Assembly (NCBI GenBank): GCA_016933815.1
Contig: JAFGAF010000363.1
Span: 1-36,606 of the forward strand
Direction of reading: 5' to 3'
Source of the DNA: Prolixibacteraceae bacterium
GTDB taxonomy: Bacteria; Bacteroidota; Bacteroidia; Bacteroidales; Prolixibacteraceae
Length of the DNA stretch: 36,606 nucleotides
Position 1 is the first letter of the stretch; every line of letters starts with the position of its first letter. The position numbers and the translations under genes are program-made. Below the pieces are notes generated by a model. The model saw only the letters and a program-made list of their open reading frames with translations, made no database searches and was not told the origin of the DNA. This document shows positions 26,934 through 34,780 of this stretch, in pieces.

Positions 26934-27404
26934 TCAAATCATCTTTTTCGACTTTCGATACTTCAACTCTTTTGCCGAACCCAAAAAATAACCTGCAATA
27001 AGCCCAATAACCGCACCGGCCAAAAAAACATCGATATTAAATCCACCAAAAACAAACGATACCAAAGTGGCCGACAACGTACCTGCCAAAATACCAATAA
27101 GAGAATAGGTAGCCGAAAACCTGTACGGAGGGATAAAGCCATGTTCGCGATGAAAATGACGCCTTATTTGATTGAATTGTTTTTCGTAGGGCTGACGATG
27201 CTCAATATCGTCGAGAAAAGGAATTTCTTCGACCATATTGGCCAATATTTTCTTATTTTCGGCACATGTTTTGCATTGAGTTGAGAAATGATCGCTCTCT
27301 TCAATTAATTTCAACAAATAACTAATTTTCAGAAAATTATACTTAGATAAAGAAAAACCTTCCGATAAAGATTCAACACGGTCGATTAATAATTTTTGAT
27401 TCAT
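26934..27404 (-). CDS. Small membrane protein of unknown function with cysteine pair
   Basis: The start was set at 27404 (MNQKLLIDRVESL), giving 156 residues; the ORF-track start at 27437 adds an unlikely leader. The first half is a soluble, charged domain with HFSTQCKTC near residues 40-50, a spacing close to the His-x3-Cys-x2-Cys zinc motif of anti-sigma factors, but one residue longer. The second half has two membrane helices, TYSLIGILAGTLSATLVSFVF and VFLAGAVIGLIAGYFLGSA, rich in small residues, then a basic tail. A membrane-bound regulator is possible but not shown; no sigma factor is adjacent. It is divergent from the barrel/protease pair. Confidence 0.65.
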   Translation of the reverse strand: MNQKLLIDRVESLSEGFSLSKYNFLKISYLLKLIEESDHFSTQCKTCAENKKILANMVEEIPFLDDIEHRQPYEKQFNQIRRHFHREHGFIPPYRFSATYSLIGILAGTLSATLVSFVFGGFNIDVFLAGAVIGLIAGYFLGSAKELKYRKSKKMI

Positions 27405-27491
27405 AAAATAAGTTCGATTTGCAGGTAAAAATAACAATTAATGCTGATTAATTAAGAATAATAAGGTGACATACAATAATAATATTCAAAT

Positions 27492-27533
27492 TATGACAAA
27501 GCAGAGCAACCATACGCATTTCTTTTTGTCATA
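27492..27533. promoter_or_regulatory. Inverted repeat in the divergent intergenic region (possible operator)
   Basis: TATGACAAA (27492-27500) is repeated in inverted form as TTTGTCATA (27525-27533) with a 24-bp spacer. It lies between the divergent genes starting at 27404 and 27618, where an operator would be expected. No regulator in the window is tied to it. Confidence 0.35.
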
Positions 27534-27617
27534 GTAATAGTAATCAATAAATAAACACAGACAATCTGGGTTTTATAACTAAGGATTCAAATAAATTACA
27601 GGTTTTAAAAAACAAAC

Positions 27618-28409
27618 ATGATAAAAAGAACAAAAGCAGTATGTGTGCTGATTGTTTTGTTAGTTTTCAGCTTTTCAATACGGGCTCAAAATAACGAAAC
27701 CATCATGAAAAATTCGGTTCAAATGCATTTGGGCTGGGAACAAGGTTATTTTAAAGATGCCAACTTTTCGCCTTTAAATTATGTAAGCGGCGGATTGGCG
27801 ATCCAGATGGGCTATCAAAGAAACACCAAAAACGATGATCTCATTTTCATTTCCACCGATTTTGTCCCAGGCGCTTTAATAAACATGCATTCAGAATATG
27901 CCACATCGGCTCGCTACATAGCAAACATCGAAATGGGATACCTTAAAGAGATTGGCAACAACATTCCAACTATCACAACCAAACTGGGCGGACAATACCA
28001 CACCTATTTGGATATGGCGTTTTTCAATGGCGTTCAGGCTGTAACTTTTTTCGGATTGCACAGCATCGATTTAGCAGGAAAAGTCGAATGGGATCTTGCC
28101 CCTAAACATTCGCTGAGCGGAACATTGGCCCTTCCTGTTTTTGGGTTGTTGGTGAGGCCGCCATGGACAGGCTGGGACAAATTCATTGTTAGTAACGAAG
28201 AAAGCCTGATCCCAATATTTTTCAGGGGGAAATGGACTTCGATCAACAACTTCTTAGCTTGCAACTTAGATGTGCAATACCAATATAAAATAGCTCCACA
28301 ATGGGATTTTGTAGCAGGATACCAGTTCCGGTATTATCGGACCCAAACCTTAAAAACGGCCATTATTCCTTCAAGCCAAATAACCATAGGTACAAACTTC
28401 AAATTTTAA
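27618..28409 (+). CDS. Outer-membrane beta-barrel protein of unknown function
   Basis: The 263-residue protein has a signal peptide (MIKRTKAVCVLIVLLVFSFSIRAQ) and then alternating amphipathic strands with many aromatic residues (VQMHLGWEQGYFK, GGLAIQMGYQR, WDFVAGYQFRYYR), ending in a strand with terminal Phe (ITIGTNFKF). This is the pattern of a small outer-membrane barrel. I do not recognise a family. The stop is 4 bp before the S41 peptidase gene, so the two form an operon and may act together at the outer membrane. Confidence 0.75.
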   Translation: MIKRTKAVCVLIVLLVFSFSIRAQNNETIMKNSVQMHLGWEQGYFKDANFSPLNYVSGGLAIQMGYQRNTKNDDLIFISTDFVPGALINMHSEYATSARYIANIEMGYLKEIGNNIPTITTKLGGQYHTYLDMAFFNGVQAVTFFGLHSIDLAGKVEWDLAPKHSLSGTLALPVFGLLVRPPWTGWDKFIVSNEESLIPIFFRGKWTSINNFLACNLDVQYQYKIAPQWDFVAGYQFRYYRTQTLKTAIIPSSQITIGTNFKF

Positions 28410-28413
28410 CAAC

Positions 28414-29457
28414 ATGAAACGATTTACACTGATTATACTTATGGCTTTTGGCCTGTTTGCTTGCGAAAAAATGTTTTTAGGCGACGATGCCCCAAATGAC
28501 CCGGTAAATAATTTCGAAATATTCTGGCACGATTTTGACCAACATTACGGGCTTTTTCATGCAAGGGCATTGAATTGGGACAGCATATATACCGTATATC
28601 GTCCGCAAGTGAACGCACAAACTACCGATGAGGAATTGTGGTCGGTTTTTAAAAACATGTTAGCTTACTTAGATGATGGGCACACCGTTATACTGAGCCA
28701 TCAGTTTAAGCAATTATTTATATCAGGCTCGGAACTCGACAGCATTGTTGAAACCGAATTCGATATCAACCTTATAAAAGACAAGTACATCGAAAACCAT
28801 CAGGTTATCCCGGGTATTAGCAGCGATACAGCCGATATTTACCTCTACGGAAAAGTGAAAAACATGGATATTGGCTATGTTTACCTGAACGGCATTGTAG
28901 CCGACGATAAAAATTTTATGGACCATATATTAAAGCAACTTGGGCATCACAAAGCCATTATTCTCGATTTGCGCAACAACTTTGGAGGCGACGATGTGAT
29001 TGCCGAAGCCATAGCAGGCCGTTTTGCCGATAACGAAAACTTCGTTTACACCGTGCAGGAACGGAATGGCCCAAAGCATACCGATTTTACCAACAAGCAA
29101 AAATACTATACAAAAATTGAAGGTAATGAACATTTTTCGAAACCCGTGGTGGTATTAACCGACAGGATTACTGTAAGTGCAGCAGAAATATTATTGCTTC
29201 ATTTAAAGTCGTTTGCCCAAGTTACCCAAATTGGCGACACCACAGCAGGCGATTTTTCTGATATTGGGATGCGCAGGTTCTTGCCAAACGGTTGGCAATA
29301 TCAATATTCAATTATGATGTACCTTTTGCCCGATGGTCGCAGTTTGGATGGCATAGGCCATGTGCCCGACGTGCAAATTCGGAATACATTTGCAGACATA
29401 CAAGCTGGCAACGATTTAGTAATTGAAGAAGCTATGCGATACTTAAAAAATAAATAA
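28414..29457 (+). CDS. S41-family (tail-specific/tricorn-like) serine peptidase lipoprotein
   Basis: The 347-residue protein has a lipobox (MKRFTLIILMAFGLFAC, lipid Cys17), followed by EKMFLGDDA. The N-terminal helical part (FEIFWHDFDQHYGLFHARALNWDSI, MLAYLDDGHTVI) is typical of tricorn-like S41 peptidases. The catalytic domain has LDLRNNFGGDD, the nucleophile region LTDRITVSAAEILLL with Ser in TVSAAE, GDTTAGDFSD and the closing LPDGRSLDGIGHVPDVQI. The core family motifs are present, so it is likely active, in the periplasm or on the outer membrane. I see no PDZ domain. It is translated right after the barrel protein and followed by a terminator. Confidence 0.9.
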   Translation: MKRFTLIILMAFGLFACEKMFLGDDAPNDPVNNFEIFWHDFDQHYGLFHARALNWDSIYTVYRPQVNAQTTDEELWSVFKNMLAYLDDGHTVILSHQFKQLFISGSELDSIVETEFDINLIKDKYIENHQVIPGISSDTADIYLYGKVKNMDIGYVYLNGIVADDKNFMDHILKQLGHHKAIILDLRNNFGGDDVIAEAIAGRFADNENFVYTVQERNGPKHTDFTNKQKYYTKIEGNEHFSKPVVVLTDRITVSAAEILLLHLKSFAQVTQIGDTTAGDFSDIGMRRFLPNGWQYQYSIMMYLLPDGRSLDGIGHVPDVQIRNTFADIQAGNDLVIEEAMRYLKNK

Positions 29458-29472
29458 AACTATAAGTAAACA

Positions 29473-29507
29473 AAAAAACCATGAACAGCTACTGCTCATG
29501 GTTTTTT
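29473..29507 (+). terminator. Intrinsic terminator after the barrel/S41 operon
   Basis: AAAAAACCATGA (29473-29484) pairs with TCATGGTTTTTT (29496-29507), with extra CAG/CTG pairing in the loop, and ends in a T-run. It may also work in the opposite direction for pnp, whose stop is at 29534. Confidence 0.88.
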
Positions 29508-29533
29508 GGTATATCGAACATTTAAGTTTTTAC

Positions 29534-31846
29534 TTATGATCTGAAGTTACGACGGTCGCCGCCTCTATCGCGGTCGCCGCCACCACGGCGATCACCACCA
29601 CGGTCGTCGCGTCTGCGGTCGCCACCACGGTCATCGCGCCTACGGTCGAAACCACCACGGTCGTCACGCCTGCGGTCGCCACCTTCGCCACGAGGTTTGC
29701 GCTCGGGCTCTACGTAGCCTTCGGGTTTTGGGAGCAATACTTTGCGTGAAAGTTTGAGTTTGCCGGTTTTTTCGTCAACACCAATCAACTTCACTTCAAC
29801 TTCTTGTCCTTCTTTCAATACTTCGTCAACAGTTTCGTGACGTTCGTAATCAATCTCCGAAATATGCAACAAAGCATCTTTGCCCGGCATAATTTCAATA
29901 AAAGCGCCAAAAGCAACAATCGATTTTACTTTACCTTTGTAGATTTCACCTACTTCGGGAACAGCAACAATTGCTTTTATTTGCTTAACAGCTTCAATGA
30001 TCGAAGTTTTATTGGTAGCAGCAATTTCGATACGGCCAATGTTGTCGATTTCTTCGATAACGATAACAGTACCGGTTTCTTCCTGCATTTTTTGGATAAT
30101 TTTTCCACCAGGTCCAATTATCGCGCCAATCATTTCTTTTGGTATTTCTACAACTTCGATGCGTGGTACGTTTTCTTTGAAATCGGCACGTGGCTCCGAA
30201 ATTACTTCTTCTATTTTATCCAAAATGTGCAATCTTCCTTCGCGGGCTTGGTTAAGCGCTTGTTCGAGCACTTCGTACGAAAGACCGTCAACTTTGATGT
30301 CCATTTGAGTAGCGGTGATACCATCGCGGGTACCGGTTACTTTAAAGTCCATATCGCCAAGGTGATCTTCGTCGCCCAAAATATCGGAAAGAACAGCAAA
30401 TTTATCGCCATCGGCAATAAGTCCCATTGCAATACCCGAAACGGGTTTTTTCATTTTCACACCGGCATCGAGCATACACATGGTACCGGCACAAACTGTA
30501 GCCATCGACGATGAACCGTTCGACTCAAGTATGTCGGATACAATGCGCACTGCATACGGGAAATCGTCGGGGATCATGGTTTTCAATGCACGGAAAGCCA
30601 AGTTTCCATGGCCAATTTCGCGACGCCCTACCCCACGTGGCACTTTTGCTTCGCCAACACTAAAAGGAGGGAAGTTATAATGCAACAAGAATTTCTCTTC
30701 GCCTTGAACGGTAACATTATCGATGCGTTTTACATCCATTTTTGTTCCCAAAGTAATTGACGAAAGCGATTGTGTTTCGCCACGGGTAAAGATGGCTGAG
30801 CCATGCGATCCGGGCAAATAATCAACCTCACCCCAAATGTGGCGTATTTCGGTTGTTTTACGACCATCGAGACGGATGCCCTCGTCGAGGATCATGCGGC
30901 GCATTGCTTCGCCTTCAATTTCGTGGTAATATTTTTTGATCAGCATTTCGTGAACAGCCAAATCGATCTCTTCGTTTTCGGCGTTTTCAGCTTTGTATTT
31001 TTCGATGTACTCATCACGCAGGGCCTGAAACGCTTCAATACGTTTGTGCTTATCGTTAATGCGCTGTGTTGCAATCTCGTAACAAGGCTGATACAAATCG
31101 GCTTTCACTTTTTCGCGAACGCTTTCATCATTTACTTCGTGGCAATACTCACGCTTAACAACACCAAGCTCAGTTGCAAGTTCTTCTTGTACTTTGCAAT
31201 GAACTTTAATGGCATCGTGAGCAAATTTAATGGCCTCAAGCATATCGGTTTCCGAAACTTCTTTCATTTCGCCTTCAACCATCATGATGTTGTCGAACGA
31301 AGCACCAACCATAATATCGAGGTCGGCCTGTTTCAGCTCGGTACTCGACGGGTTAATTTTGAATTGGCCGTTGATACGGGCAACCCTAACTTCAGAAATT
31401 GGGCACTCGAACGGAACATCGGAAACAGCTAAAGCCGCCGAAGCAGCTAAACCGGCCAACGAATCGGCCATAACATCTTTGTCGGACGAGATAAGGGAAA
31501 TCATCACCGCAGTTTCGGCGTGATAGTCGGATGGGAACAATGGTCTGATAGCGCGATCGACCAAACGAGCAACAAGAATTTCGTCGTCGCTGGGGCGGGC
31601 TTCACGTTTCAGGAAGCCTCCGGGGAAACGGCCGGCTGCCGAGAATTTTTCGCGGTAATCAACTGAAACAGGCATGAAATCAACGCCTTCGTTTGCTTCT
31701 TTAGCCGAAACAACAGTTGCCAGCAACATGGTGTCGCCCGATTTTACAACTACTGAGCCATCGGCTTGTTTGGCTAATTTACCTGTTTCGATAGTAATTG
31801 TTCTTCCATCGCCCAGGTCAATAACTTTCTGAATTACATTAATCAT
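29534..31846 (-). CDS. pnp: Polyribonucleotide nucleotidyltransferase (PNPase)
   Basis: PNPase degrades RNA from the 3' end with phosphate and is part of general RNA turnover in the cytoplasm. Two RNase PH domains (residues about 1-145 and 325-555) carry the motifs [20 protein letters not shown] and [19 protein letters not shown], and the active-site loop [12 protein letters not shown] is intact. A KH domain ([17 protein letters not shown]) and an S1 domain ([15 protein letters not shown] to KLKLSRKVL) follow. The length of 770 residues exceeds the usual 700-720 because of a C-terminal tail rich in Arg, Gly and Asp. The gene follows rpsO on the same strand, an order shared with many bacteria. 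Confidence 0.98.
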   Translation of the reverse strand: MINVIQKVIDLGDGRTITIETGKLAKQADGSVVVKSGDTMLLATVVSAKEANEGVDFMPVSVDYREKFSAAGRFPGGFLKREARPSDDEILVARLVDRAIRPLFPSDYHAETAVMISLISSDKDVMADSLAGLAASAALAVSDVPFECPISEVRVARINGQFKINPSSTELKQADLDIMVGASFDNIMMVEGEMKEVSETDMLEAIKFAHDAIKVHCKVQEELATELGVVKREYCHEVNDESVREKVKADLYQPCYEIATQRINDKHKRIEAFQALRDEYIEKYKAENAENEEIDLAVHEMLIKKYYHEIEGEAMRRMILDEGIRLDGRKTTEIRHIWGEVDYLPGSHGSAIFTRGETQSLSSITLGTKMDVKRIDNVTVQGEEKFLLHYNFPPFSVGEAKVPRGVGRREIGHGNLAFRALKTMIPDDFPYAVRIVSDILESNGSSSMATVCAGTMCMLDAGVKMKKPVSGIAMGLIADGDKFAVLSDILGDEDHLGDMDFKVTGTRDGITATQMDIKVDGLSYEVLEQALNQAREGRLHILDKIEEVISEPRADFKENVPRIEVVEIPKEMIGAIIGPGGKIIQKMQEETGTVIVIEEIDNIGRIEIAATNKTSIIEAVKQIKAIVAVPEVGEIYKGKVKSIVAFGAFIEIMPGKDALLHISEIDYERHETVDEVLKEGQEVEVKLIGVDEKTGKLKLSRKVLLPKPEGYVEPERKPRGEGGDRRRDDRGGFDRRRDDRGGDRRRDDRGGDRRGGGDRDRGGDRRNFRS
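29537..29683 (-). repeat. Tandem repeat encoding the RGG-rich PNPase tail
   Basis: The last 49 codons of pnp encode three copies of DRRRDDRGG and further [10 protein letters not shown]-type sequence. The DNA is correspondingly repetitive and GC-rich compared with its surroundings. Confidence 0.85.
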
Positions 31847-31903
31847 AATGTGCGTATAATATTAAATCTGTGGTAACAAAATTGGGCGGGGCTTAAATTT
31901 AAA

Positions 31904-31938
31904 ACAGAAAGGCAATTCATTTTAAACTGCCTTTCTGT
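31904..31938 (-). terminator. Hairpin between rpsO and pnp (terminator or RNA-processing site)
   Basis: ACAGAAAGGCA (31904-31914) pairs perfectly over 11 bp with TGCCTTTCTGT (31928-31938). On the minus strand it sits 7 bp after the rpsO stop and is followed by a TTTTAAATTT stretch, which is a weak T-tract. It may partly terminate rpsO transcripts or be cut by RNase III, as is known for the rpsO-pnp spacer of Escherichia coli. Confidence 0.65.
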
Positions 31939-31945
31939 ATTCGCT

Positions 31946-32215
31946 TTATTTACGTAAGTTAAGCTTTTTAATAATTTCGCGGTAACGTTGAATATCGCGG
32001 TCTTTCAAATAATCGAGCAACCTGCGGCGCTTACCAACCAACGAAATTAAAGCACGTTGGGTGCCATAATCTTTGCGGTTTTTCTTTAAGTGCTCGGTAA
32101 GGTGAGCAATGCGATACGAAAACATAGCGATTTGACCTTCGGCAGAACCGGTGTCGGCTTCGCTTTTACCATAAGTTGAAAAAAATTCTTTTTTCTTGTC
32201 TGTAGTTAAATACAT
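31946..32215 (-). CDS. rpsO: 30S ribosomal protein S15
   Basis: The 89-residue product is normal length for S15, which binds 16S rRNA early in small-subunit assembly. Family motifs are GSAEGQIAMFSYRIAHLTEHLKKNRKDYGTQRAL (split here across the helical region) and the C-terminal GKRRRLLDYLKDRDIQRY. It is a single-copy housekeeping gene with a leader of about 100 nt, where S15 often controls its own translation in other bacteria; I see no proof of that here. Confidence 0.98.
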   Translation of the reverse strand: MYLTTDKKKEFFSTYGKSEADTGSAEGQIAMFSYRIAHLTEHLKKNRKDYGTQRALISLVGKRRRLLDYLKDRDIQRYREIIKKLNLRK

Positions 32216-32322
32216 AATTACTTTAAATTTAAAAAGTTAAACCATTCGATTGTAACGCAGCAACATTCGTGTTCGATAGAAACTGCGCAACATTAAAAGT
32301 TTGACTTTGCGCCAAATTTTCG

Positions 32323-32330
32323 CAAAAGTA
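32323..32330 (-). promoter_or_regulatory. Candidate -7 element of the rpsO promoter
   Basis: On the minus strand this reads TACTTTTG, a match to TAnnTTTG, about 108 bp before the rpsO start. A TTCG lies 16 bp upstream, a poor fit for the -33 element. Confidence 0.3.
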
Positions 32331-32435
32331 AACATTTTTATTTATTCGAAGCTAAAAATTACTGATTTTTAAGAAATTCAACCCAACAAATGCCAATATT
32401 TGGCGCAAAATTAAAATTGAAACGAGCACACCAAA

Positions 32436-33731
32436 TTATTGCAAAAAATTGCGGTTTTCGAAACCTGTCGAAATAATTCTCGAACCAATCGGGCAACGCA
32501 AGCATTTTTTGTTTTCGCAATAAATGTTGCGCAATTGAATTAAGGCTTGCGTATCGTAGGCGCTTTCGGCTTCAATCCCGTATTGTTTCCACAACGAAAT
32601 TATTTGGTTCGTTTCGGGTGGCAGCAACTCAAGCATGGCCAACGAGCGGCTTTTGAGTGCAGGTTTATTGTTGCGATCGCCATACAGATACAAAAACGGA
32701 ACTACTGTATTAATTAACAGATTATTACGCGAACTTTCGCCCAACCATTTTACCTGTTTGCCCGATGGCTGGTTAAATCGGTAATGGGTATCCCAGTATT
32801 GCGATGCTTTTACATGAAAATGTTCAAGAATTTCGGCCGGGGTTTCGCAAGCCAACAACTTCGACAACAATGACTTTGAGCGGTGCAACAATGCAGCAAA
32901 CTGCGCCAACCTTAGGCTTGGAAAATTGGCCGGACGCATGCGCATAAATTTCCACACATGGCCTTCCATGCCTTTTAACCCGTATTTATTGGCCAAATAA
33001 CTGTATTCGTTTCGCAACTCAATAAAATAATCGTCGCCCAATAACTGCTCGTTAAGCAGCCCCGATTGCCCAAACAAGAGCGCCTCTGTTTGGGTAAGAT
33101 TATTGGTATGATGGGCCAAAACCTTAAGTGGCAACGACCTCGAAAGCATTTCGAAAGGCAGAGCATTTACTTTAAAACCAAAATTTCGCGCCAAAAGTTG
33201 GTAAAATGTTTCGTTCCAATCGTTTTTATTTTGTGCCATGCTATTTTCAATGGCCTGTGTACGTTGCTGTACACGCTCAATCAACATGGTATCGATTGCC
33301 GAACGAATATAAATTTGATCGACTGCCGTCAAAAACTGATGACACGCGGGTTTTTCATGCTGTGCAAGCAATTGCTCGTATTTTTGAGCACTTATTTCGT
33401 AAGGTTCAACAATTAAGCATGGTAAATTCTGGCCGTTGGGCAAGGTCACTTCAACATCGTTTTCGGCAACCACATGCAAAATTGTATTGTTGTAAGCCTC
33501 GTCGGTTTGATGTTTGTGCCGTAACCAATCGGACGCTTTTTTGTGCACCTCGACATTTCCTACCCAAGTGGTTGATCCAATTTTTATGCTTGCATTAAAA
33601 AAATCGGGCCCTGCATCGTAGTTCCATAGCCCCGAATTCATAATCTCAACAGGTTCGCCACTTGTTGTTATAAGCGATTCGCTCTTAAAAAGCCGGTGTT
33701 TCCATACATATTGGAGGAATTCCTCATTCAT
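32436..33731 (-). CDS. DUF2851 family protein
   Basis: The 431-residue protein matches the DUF2851 family, found widely in Bacteroidota, through the N-terminal FLQYVWKHRLF, the SGLWNYDAGPDFFNASI motif and GNVEVHKKASDWLRHKH. The conserved charged motifs would suit an enzyme, perhaps nuclease-like, but no function is established to my knowledge. Near the C-terminus a cysteine cluster YCENKKCLRCPIG (Cys-x4-Cys-x2-Cys) could bind a metal. No signal peptide is seen, so it is cytoplasmic. It lies between pyrF and rpsO on the same strand. Confidence 0.88.
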   Translation of the reverse strand: MNEEFLQYVWKHRLFKSESLITTSGEPVEIMNSGLWNYDAGPDFFNASIKIGSTTWVGNVEVHKKASDWLRHKHQTDEAYNNTILHVVAENDVEVTLPNGQNLPCLIVEPYEISAQKYEQLLAQHEKPACHQFLTAVDQIYIRSAIDTMLIERVQQRTQAIENSMAQNKNDWNETFYQLLARNFGFKVNALPFEMLSRSLPLKVLAHHTNNLTQTEALLFGQSGLLNEQLLGDDYFIELRNEYSYLANKYGLKGMEGHVWKFMRMRPANFPSLRLAQFAALLHRSKSLLSKLLACETPAEILEHFHVKASQYWDTHYRFNQPSGKQVKWLGESSRNNLLINTVVPFLYLYGDRNNKPALKSRSLAMLELLPPETNQIISLWKQYGIEAESAYDTQALIQLRNIYCENKKCLRCPIGSRIISTGFENRNFLQ

Positions 33732-33815
33732 GTTGCATTGTTTTTATTAGGCAACTAAAAATAAGAAAATCCGATAAATAAAACACAAAGCACTAGTTGA
33801 TAAATGCTAAAAAAC

Positions 33816-34649
33816 TTAGAGTAATTCGGCCTCAAGCAGTAATTCTTCCATTTCGAGCTGAACAACCTCGGCTTCGGTGCGGGCTTTTTGGGCAAAATCT
33901 TCCCCATCGGAAGCATAAATAATGGCCCTCGATGAGTTGACCAACAAGCCACACTGATCATTCATGCCAAATTTAGCAACTTCCTGTAAACTTCCGCCTT
34001 GAGCACCAACACCGGGTACCAACAAAAAGTGATCGGGAACCAACTGTCGGATTTCTTCCAACTTTTCGGCTTTGGTAGCTCCAACCACATACATCATGTT
34101 ATCGGTTGTGCCCCATGTTTGCGAAGTTTTTAGCACCTTTTCAAATAGTTTGTCGCCACTTGCTTTGTCTTCAATAAATTGAAAATCGAAAGCACCTTTA
34201 TTTGATGTTAAGGCCAACAAAATCACCCACCGGTCGAGGTAAGTCATAAAGGGTTTTACCGAATCTTCGCCCATATAAGGGGCAACTGTTACTGCATCAA
34301 AATCGAAGTGATCGAAAAAAGCACGGGCATATAAATTCGATGTATTGCCAATATCGCCACGTTTTGCATCGGCAATAATGAACATCTCGGGGCACTTTTC
34401 GCGAATGTATTTCACGGTTTTATCGAGGCTCACCAAGCCTTCGGCTCCCAAAGCTTCGTAAAATGCGAGATTGGGTTTGTAAGCAACTGCAAGGTCGTGC
34501 GTGTGATCGATAATTTCTTTGTTGAAGGCAAAAATTGGGTCGCTGGTAGCAGCAAGATGTTTGGGTAATTTCTGGATATCGGTATCTAAACCAATACACA
34601 AAAAGCTGCGTTTGGCTTTAATTTGTTCGAAAAGTTGTGCTGAATTCAT
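33816..34649 (-). CDS. pyrF: Orotidine 5'-phosphate decarboxylase (type 2)
   Basis: The enzyme makes UMP from OMP in the last step of pyrimidine synthesis. The start is set at 34649 ([22 protein letters not shown]), since the ORF-track start at 34679 adds ten residues without family likeness; the product is 277 residues. The catalytic motif [21 protein letters not shown] at the N-terminus, [13 protein letters not shown] and the phosphate-binding [11 protein letters not shown] are all present and typical of the longer type 2 PyrF. It is transcribed away from the M28 peptidase gene. Confidence 0.97.
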   Translation of the reverse strand: MNSAQLFEQIKAKRSFLCIGLDTDIQKLPKHLAATSDPIFAFNKEIIDHTHDLAVAYKPNLAFYEALGAEGLVSLDKTVKYIREKCPEMFIIADAKRGDIGNTSNLYARAFFDHFDFDAVTVAPYMGEDSVKPFMTYLDRWVILLALTSNKGAFDFQFIEDKASGDKLFEKVLKTSQTWGTTDNMMYVVGATKAEKLEEIRQLVPDHFLLVPGVGAQGGSLQEVAKFGMNDQCGLLVNSSRAIIYASDGEDFAQKARTEAEVVQLEMEELLLEAELL

Positions 34650-34780
34650 ATTGAAAATTGTATTTGTTTCAGGCAACAAAAGTAATCATTTGCGCAAAGT
34701 GAATGATAAAAAATTGGGGCAAATCGGTTTTTTTAAATAAATGATTATCTTCAAAAATTTAAATAACGAAGCGAAAATCG

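Noticed and set aside
29537-29683. Short repeats at the end of pnp as a CRISPR-like array
   Set aside because: The repeats are in frame with pnp and encode RGG-type sequence, without spacers of uniform length.
29804-31523. Long plus-strand ORFs antisense to pnp (up to 236 residues)
   Set aside because: They are codon-composition shadows of pnp with no recognisable domain or signal.
32391-32403. Small hairpin GCCAATATTTGGC after the DUF2851 gene as a terminator
   Set aside because: The stem is only 5 bp with a 3-base loop and has no proper T-run on the minus strand.
34677-34684. TACTTTTG on the minus strand upstream of pyrF as a promoter
   Set aside because: It matches the -7 consensus, but no -33 element is found at a normal distance, so it was not listed as a feature.
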